Assembly: GCF_001570525.1 (NCBI RefSeq)
Contig: NZ_BBXC01000015.1
Span: 62,001-126,000, forward strand
Reading direction: 5' to 3'
DNA: 64,000 bases
Source: Herbidospora sakaeratensis
GTDB lineage: Bacteria; Actinomycetota; Actinomycetes; Streptosporangiales; Streptosporangiaceae
Below the pieces are notes generated by a model. It was given only the letters and a program-made list of their open reading frames with translations, was not told the origin of the DNA and searched no databases. Shown in pieces: positions 59,761-64,000 of this stretch. Each line of letters starts with the position of its first letter. Position 1 is the first letter of the stretch. A program made the position numbers and the translations under genes.

Positions 59761-60701
59761 CAGCCCGCGGCCTTGGCCACCCCGGCGCCGATGGCCTCGG
59801 CCAGGTCGACCACCCGGGGGCCCCAGCGGGAGGCGACGTCGTCGTCGAGTTCGACCACGTCGCCGTCGGCGACGGCCTTGAGGCCGCCCCAGCCCGGGCG
59901 CTCCGCGAGGGCCTCGGCGTTCTGGCCGCAACACTTCACGTCGGCCAGGAAGATCAGGTCGGGGTCGGCCTTCGCCACGAACTCGGCCGAGAGCTTCGGG
60001 TAGCCGCCCGCCGCGTCGGGGGCCGCGTCGGCGATGTTCTTCAGGCCGAACAGGGCGTAGATCTGGCCGATGAAGGTGGTGGAGGTGGCGGCGTAGGGGG
60101 TGACGTCGAGCTCGTGGTAGTAGGTCAGCTCGGCCTTGGGGGCGGCGGCGGCCAGGTCGGCGAGCTTCCGCTTCATGCCGGCCACGACCTCGTCGGCCCT
60201 GGCGCGGTTGCCGGTGGCGGTGCCCAGCTTCTCGATCTCGGCGTACGCGTCGTCGATCTTGGTGGCGGCGGTCAGCACCAGCACCGGCACGCCGACCTTG
60301 CCGAGCCCGGCGACGACGCCTTCGAGGTCGTTGGAGACGACGACCAGGTCGGGGTTGCGCCCGGTGATGGCCTCGACGTTGGGCTTGAAGCCCGACAGGT
60401 CGGTCTTGGGGGCCTCGGCGGGGAAGTTCGACTGGTCGTCGACGGCGGTGACCTGCGGCCCGGCGCCGATCGCGAACAGCGACTCGGTGGCGGTGGGCGA
60501 CAACGACACGATCCGCTGCGGCTTGGCGGCGATCGTCACGGGACCGTTGGCGGCCTGGACCGTCACCGGGAAGGGGCCGCCGGGAGCGGCCGAGGCGGGG
60601 GCAGAAGTGGGGGCGGGGGTGGCGGTGTCACTGCTGCCGCAGCCGGACAGCAGGGTGACACCCAGCAACACGCCCGCGAGGGCCGTGCGAAGGGGCCTCA
60701 C
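59760..60701 (-). CDS. Cobalamin-binding lipoprotein of the ABC importer (BtuF-like)
   Basis: This 313-residue lipoprotein has a signal peptide ending in the lipobox LSGCGSS, then a class III binding-protein fold: PQRIVSLSPTATESLFAIGAGPQVTAVDDQSNFPAEA is the typical BtuF/FhuD opening and NPDLVVVSNDLEGVVAGLGKVGVPVLVL the hinge side. A CCGQ motif (DVKCCGQNAEAL) is unusual. It heads the importer operon below the cobalamin riboswitch; GGAGGAAACTC precedes the GTG start at 60701. It captures a corrinoid outside the membrane and delivers it to the BtuCD-like pair. Confidence 0.93.
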
Positions 60702-60784
60702 GAGTTTCCTCCGGAGGAGTTGCCGGGAAACGAGAGACCCGGGGACGGATCACCCTTTCCACGAGGGCGGACGACGTCGGCGAC

Positions 60785-60898
60785 GACGCAGGCGACCTGG
60801 CTGACCCTCGGAGGAGGGATCACAGTTGCGGGAACAGCGCCGGGTTCGCACCGGACTTCGCTGCGGCGTCACGCGCCCCATACGTTACCAACAGCCTT
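60785..60898 (-). promoter_or_regulatory. Cobalamin riboswitch
   Basis: Read on the minus strand, the region contains CCGGTGCGAACCCGGCGCTG followed by CCCGCAACTGTGA, then GGGTCAGCCAGGTCGCCTGC. The paired CCGG-GAAC-CCGG arm, the CGCTGTxCCCGCAACTGTGA run and the AGCCAGG-GxCCTGC B12-box-like end are the hallmarks of the AdoCbl riboswitch. It lies 84 bases upstream of the binding-protein start; a TCCTCCGGAGGA self-complement just before the start includes the ribosome-binding site and could be the switch that controls translation. Exact edges are approximate. Confidence 0.9.
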
Positions 60899-60917
60899 TT
60901 TGCCGGGAACGTGAGGC

Positions 60918-60923
60918 TATGCT
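60918..60923 (+). promoter_or_regulatory. -10 box of a probably leaderless kinase transcript
   Basis: TATGCT ends six bases before the ATG at 60930 and no Shine-Dalgarno separates them, a leaderless arrangement. It shares the intergenic space with the oppositely oriented riboswitch. Confidence 0.4.
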
Positions 60924-60929
60924 GACCGC

Positions 60930-62129
60930 ATGGTGCGGCGGACCGTCACGGCGACCGGGCGGCTTCTGCTGGGGCTCCTGCTCGTCCCCCTGTGTCTGCT
61001 GGCCATCGCCGTCACCTTCGTGACCCTGGTCGTCTCCGCGACCTACCTCGGGCTGATCCTGCTCCCCTACGCGATCCGGCTGAACCGGGGCGTCGCGTCA
61101 CTGGCCCGGCGGAACGCGGGGGCGTGGCTCGGCCGGCCGGTGACGGCGTCGTACCACCCGATCAGGGGCGGCATCCTCACGCGGGTGCGGGTGGTCATGG
61201 GCGACCCGCAGACCTGGCGCGACCTCGCCTTCCTGGCCCAGCACGTGTTCACCGGCCCGTTCGGCGCGATCCCGGCCATCGCCCTGTGGGGCGCGCTCGG
61301 CTGGGCGCTGTCGCTGCCGCTGTGGTGGGACGCGTTCGGGCCCGGCCGACACATCTACCTGCCGTGGGCGCTCGACTCGTGGTGGACGGTGGCGCTCACC
61401 GTGCCGCTGTTCATGGCGGTGGTCGCGGCCGTGGGGTTCCGGATCGTGCCGCTGGTCGCCGAGGGGCTGGCCCAGCTCGCCCGCTCGCTGCTGGCGACGC
61501 CGCAGCACGTGCGGCTGGCCGAGCGGGTGGCCGAGGCGCTCGACGCGCACGGCTACGAGCTGCGCCGCATCGAACGCGACCTGCACGACGGCGCACAGGC
61601 CCGGCTGGTCTCCATCGCGATGCGGCTCGGCATCGCCGAACGCGTGCTGGCCACCGACCCCGGCAAGGCCGCCGCGCTGATCACCGAGGCCCGGCTGAGC
61701 ACCGAGGAGACGATGACCGAGCTGCGCGGCATCATCCGGGGCATGTACCCGCCGATCCTGGCCGACCGGGGCCTGCCGGGTGCGGTCGCGGCGCTGGCGG
61801 CCCGCTCGCCGGTGCCGGTCGAGACCGAGACCGACGACGTCGGACGGCTCCCGGCGGCGGTCGAGGCGGCGGCCTACTTCGTGATCGCCGAGGCGCTGAC
61901 GAACGTCGCCCGGCACAGCTCCGCCACGAAGGCGACGATCGTCGTCCGGCGTACGGAGAACCGGCTCACGGCCGAGGTCACCGACGACGGCCGGGGCGGC
62001 GCCGACGAGGACGGCGGGTCCGGCCTGGCCGGCATCCGCCGCCGGGTCAGCGCCTTCGACGGGGAGACCACACTGACCAGCCCGCGCGGCGGGCCGACGA
62101 CACTGCGGGTGGAGCTGCCGTGCGAGTGA
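60930..62129 (+). CDS. Sensor histidine kinase with putative-sensor membrane domain
   Basis: This 399-residue kinase has an N-terminal membrane module (four helices; GLLLVPLCLLAIAVTFVTLVVSATYLGLILLPYAIRLNRGVASLARR, then RHIYLPWALDSWWTVALTVPLFMAVVAAVGF) of the 'putative sensor' type found in actinomycetes. The HisKA_3 motif with phospho-accepting His is ELRRIERDLHDGAQARLVSIAMRLG, and the HATPase_c domain has VIAEALTNVARHSSATKA, VTDDGRGGADEDGG and GLAGIRRRVSAFDGETTL. The receiver gene follows with a ten-base overlap, so they form a two-component pair. Confidence 0.92.
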   Translation: MVRRTVTATGRLLLGLLLVPLCLLAIAVTFVTLVVSATYLGLILLPYAIRLNRGVASLARRNAGAWLGRPVTASYHPIRGGILTRVRVVMGDPQTWRDLAFLAQHVFTGPFGAIPAIALWGALGWALSLPLWWDAFGPGRHIYLPWALDSWWTVALTVPLFMAVVAAVGFRIVPLVAEGLAQLARSLLATPQHVRLAERVAEALDAHGYELRRIERDLHDGAQARLVSIAMRLGIAERVLATDPGKAAALITEARLSTEETMTELRGIIRGMYPPILADRGLPGAVAALAARSPVPVETETDDVGRLPAAVEAAAYFVIAEALTNVARHSSATKATIVVRRTENRLTAEVTDDGRGGADEDGGSGLAGIRRRVSAFDGETTLTSPRGGPTTLRVELPCE

Positions 62130-62764
62130 TCATCGTTGAGGACAGCGTGCTGCTGGCCGAGGGCCTCACGCTGCTGCTCACCACCGAGGGCCACGAGGTG
62201 GTCGCCACCGTGGGCACGGCCGAGGAGTTCCACGAGGCCGTCGACGAGCACCGCCCCGACATCGCCGTGGTCGACATCCGGCTGCCGCCGACCTTCCGCG
62301 ACGAGGGCGTGCGCGCCGCCGTGGAGGTCCGCCGCGTGCACCCCGGCCAGCCGATCCTGGTGCTCTCCCAGTACGTCGAGCAGACCTACGCGACCGAGCT
62401 GCTGGCCGGAGGCGGCGGCGGCATCGGCTACCTGCTGAAGGACCGGGTGGCCCGGGTGTCGGAGTTCGTCGACGCGCTGGAGCGGGTGGCCAAGGGCGGC
62501 ACCGCCATGGACCCGGAGGTCATCGCCCAGCTGCTGGTGCGCCGGCACGCCCACCCGATCGACTCGCTCACCCCGCGCGAGCGCGAGGTCCTGTCGCTGA
62601 TGGCCGAGGGCCACTCCAACACCGACATCGCGGCCTCGCTCGTGGTCACCGAACGGGCCGTGCACAAGCACGTCGGCAACATCTTCGCCAAGCTCGGCCT
62701 GCCGCCGAGCGACAGCGGCCACCGCCGCGTGCTGGCGGTGCTCGCCTACCTGAGCGGGGTCTAG
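62120..62764 (+). CDS. NarL/LuxR-type response regulator
   Basis: This 214-residue regulator has a receiver domain with IIVEDSVLLAEGLTLLL, phospho-acceptor Asp in IAVVDIRLPPTFRDEG and Lys in YLLKDRVARV, and a LuxR helix-turn-helix (LTPREREVLSLMAEGHSNTDIAASLVVTERAVHKHVGNIFAKLGL). The GTG at 62120 is chosen for the GGAG five bases upstream; the GTG at 62126, overlapping the kinase stop, is an alternative. It is the partner of the kinase at 60930. Confidence 0.93.
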   Translation: MRVIIVEDSVLLAEGLTLLLTTEGHEVVATVGTAEEFHEAVDEHRPDIAVVDIRLPPTFRDEGVRAAVEVRRVHPGQPILVLSQYVEQTYATELLAGGGGGIGYLLKDRVARVSEFVDALERVAKGGTAMDPEVIAQLLVRRHAHPIDSLTPREREVLSLMAEGHSNTDIAASLVVTERAVHKHVGNIFAKLGLPPSDSGHRRVLAVLAYLSGV

Positions 62765-62923
62765 CCGGCGGGCGGCGAAGGGCGCCGATCCCGGGGGTGT
62801 AGCCAGCACCACCACCCGGGGTAGCGGAAACCCGTCGATCAAGCCGGGTGCCCGCGGGACCGACTTTCGCGGCCGTTCTCGGGAGGCTCAAGGGGACCCG
62901 ATTCCCCCCGAAGGCGGCCCCCC

Positions 62924-64000
62924 ATGTCGATGACCCACCCCCACCCCGTCCATCCCGTGGCCTCGCCGCGCGACCCGTTCGTCGACGTCCTGCGGGTGCT
63001 GGGCATGGTGCTCGTCGTGGTGCAGCACTGGACGATGCCGGTGCTGCTCGACCGCGGGGGCGACCTGGTCACTGGCAACGCGCTGGCGTCGGTGCCGCTG
63101 GTGACGTGGGTCAGCCAGGTCATGCCGCTGGTGTTCTTCGCCGGGGGCGCGGCCAACTACCTCAGCTGGACCGGCAAGGCGCAGAGCGCGGAGAAGTGGA
63201 TCGGCCAGCGGGTGGTGCGGCTCGGCTGGCCGGTGCTGCCGCTGATCGCGGTGTGGTTGCCGCTGCCCTACCTGCTCGGCGCGCTGGGCGTGCCGGCGCA
63301 GCCGCTGGAGGTGGCCTCGCGGCTGGTCGGCCAGCTGCTCTGGTTCCTCGCCGTCTACCTGCTCGCGGTCGTGACCACGCCGCTGCTGTCGCGGGCGCCC
63401 GCCGGGGTGCTGCTGCCGCTGTGCGCCGCCGGGGCGCTCGCCGTCGACGTCGTGCGCTTCTCCGGGTTCGAGGCCGCCGGTTACCTGAACGTCGTGTTCG
63501 TCTGGCTCGCCGTCCACCAGATCGGGTTCCTGTACGCCCAGGGCAGGCTCGCCCGCCTGACCGGCCGCAAGGCCCTGTGGCTGGCCGTCGCCGGGTTCGG
63601 CATGACGGCGGCCATGGTGCTCGCCGGCCCCTACCCGGCCAGCATGATCGGCATGCCCGGCCTGCCGTCGAACATGGCCCCGCCCAGCGCCGTCATGCTC
63701 GTGGTCTTCGCCGGTCAGCTCGGCCTGGCGTTGTGGGCGCGCGAGCGGCTGAACCGGGCGCTGCCCGCGCCGGTGCTGGCCTGGCTGGCGCCCCGCATGA
63801 TGACCTTCTACCTCTGGCACATGACGGCGCTCATCACCGTGGGCGGCGTCGCGTTCGTCGGCTTCGGCGCGCAGACCCCCGAGCCGTGGTCGGTGACCTG
63901 GTGGCTGCTGCTGCCCGTCTGGCTCGGCTGGTTGTCGCTGGTGCTGGCGGTGCTGACGGCGCTGCTGGCCCGGTTCGAGGCGGCGCCCCCGGCGAGCCCG
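62924..64000 (+). CDS. Acyltransferase-3 family membrane protein (cut by window end)
   Basis: This open frame runs from the ATG at 62924 to the window end, 359 residues, so the C terminus is missing. PFVDVLRVLGMVLVVVQHWTMPVLLDRGGDLVTGNAL and MPLVFFAGGAANYLSW are the opening of the acyltransferase-3 family, with the catalytic His probably in VVVQHW. About ten hydrophobic helices are visible (for example LVGQLLWFLAVYLLAVVTTPLL, VFVWLAVHQIGFLYAQGR and MTFYLWHMTALITVGGVAFV). Such proteins transfer acyl groups to surface polymers or metabolites. The ribosome-binding site is unclear and a few in-frame codons downstream (ATG at 62930) could be used. Confidence 0.85.
   Translation, partial: MSMTHPHPVHPVASPRDPFVDVLRVLGMVLVVVQHWTMPVLLDRGGDLVTGNALASVPLVTWVSQVMPLVFFAGGAANYLSWTGKAQSAEKWIGQRVVRLGWPVLPLIAVWLPLPYLLGALGVPAQPLEVASRLVGQLLWFLAVYLLAVVTTPLLSRAPAGVLLPLCAAGALAVDVVRFSGFEAAGYLNVVFVWLAVHQIGFLYAQGRLARLTGRKALWLAVAGFGMTAAMVLAGPYPASMIGMPGLPSNMAPPSAVMLVVFAGQLGLALWARERLNRALPAPVLAWLAPRMMTFYLWHMTALITVGGVAFVGFGAQTPEPWSVTWWLLLPVWLGWLSLVLAVLTALLARFEAAPPASP

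Overview
The window is about 70% GC or higher, densely coded, with strong G/C wobble preference, frequent GTG/TTG starts, 1-4 base stop/start overlaps and leaderless-looking promoters. An F420-dependent reductase, a MocR regulator, a PucR/xanthine dehydrogenase pair, a DUF305/DUF3105 pair, excalibur and SPOR-like small proteins, and many NarL/DesK-type two-component systems point to a filamentous actinomycete chromosome, most likely order Streptosporangiales. The order is an inference from gene content; I could not run a search. I saw no tRNA, rRNA, CRISPR array, insertion sequence, prophage or classical secondary-metabolite cluster.

Layout. 1-8.3 kb: the end of NAD+ synthetase, a 2TM protein, a secreted hydrolase, a decayed secreted-protein gene, a TAT-exported GH43-like/AbfB protein behind a LacI-type operator, a TetR/MFS efflux pair with a perfect operator, a second MFS and panB. 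8.3-18.6 kb: amino-acid PLP enzymes with a MocR regulator, hydrolases, an F420 reductase, LysR, and a cyclase-family enzyme. In this stretch every convergent gap longer than about 100 bp (three of them) carries copies of an unnamed hairpin-plus-tail repeat, two of them next to minisatellites. 18.6-24.4 kb: map with a small partner protein, an orphan ATPase domain, CopC with a CopD-CtaG fusion, and an XRE-TPR regulator divergent from an unannotated 42-residue secreted peptide ending in Cys-Cys, a candidate peptide-signalling pair. 24.5-33 kb: PucR with an orphan Mo-subunit of xanthine dehydrogenase, a methyltransferase, a SecD-like/excalibur fusion, DUF3105, DUF305 and DUF3467.

33-48.3 kb holds what looks like a cyclic-nucleotide and two-component module: an MBL hydrolase and a cyclic-nucleotide-binding protein on one strand, and on the other a seven-gene overlapping operon (receiver-cyclase fusion, ABC ATPase, three large FtsX-type permeases, histidine kinase, FAD oxidoreductase), closed by two response regulators. 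48.3-52.1 kb: a three-gene operon of threonine aldolase, SDR and a DUF6421-like fusion protein. 52.2-58 kb: a membrane protein, a DesK-like two-component system, then a protease-like protein without a visible catalytic triad that overlaps a Ser/Thr kinase gene with an extracellular sensor domain. 58-60.9 kb: a cobalamin transporter (BtuFCD-like) behind a clear cobalamin riboswitch. 60.9-62.8 kb: another two-component system. The window ends inside an acyltransferase-3 membrane protein.
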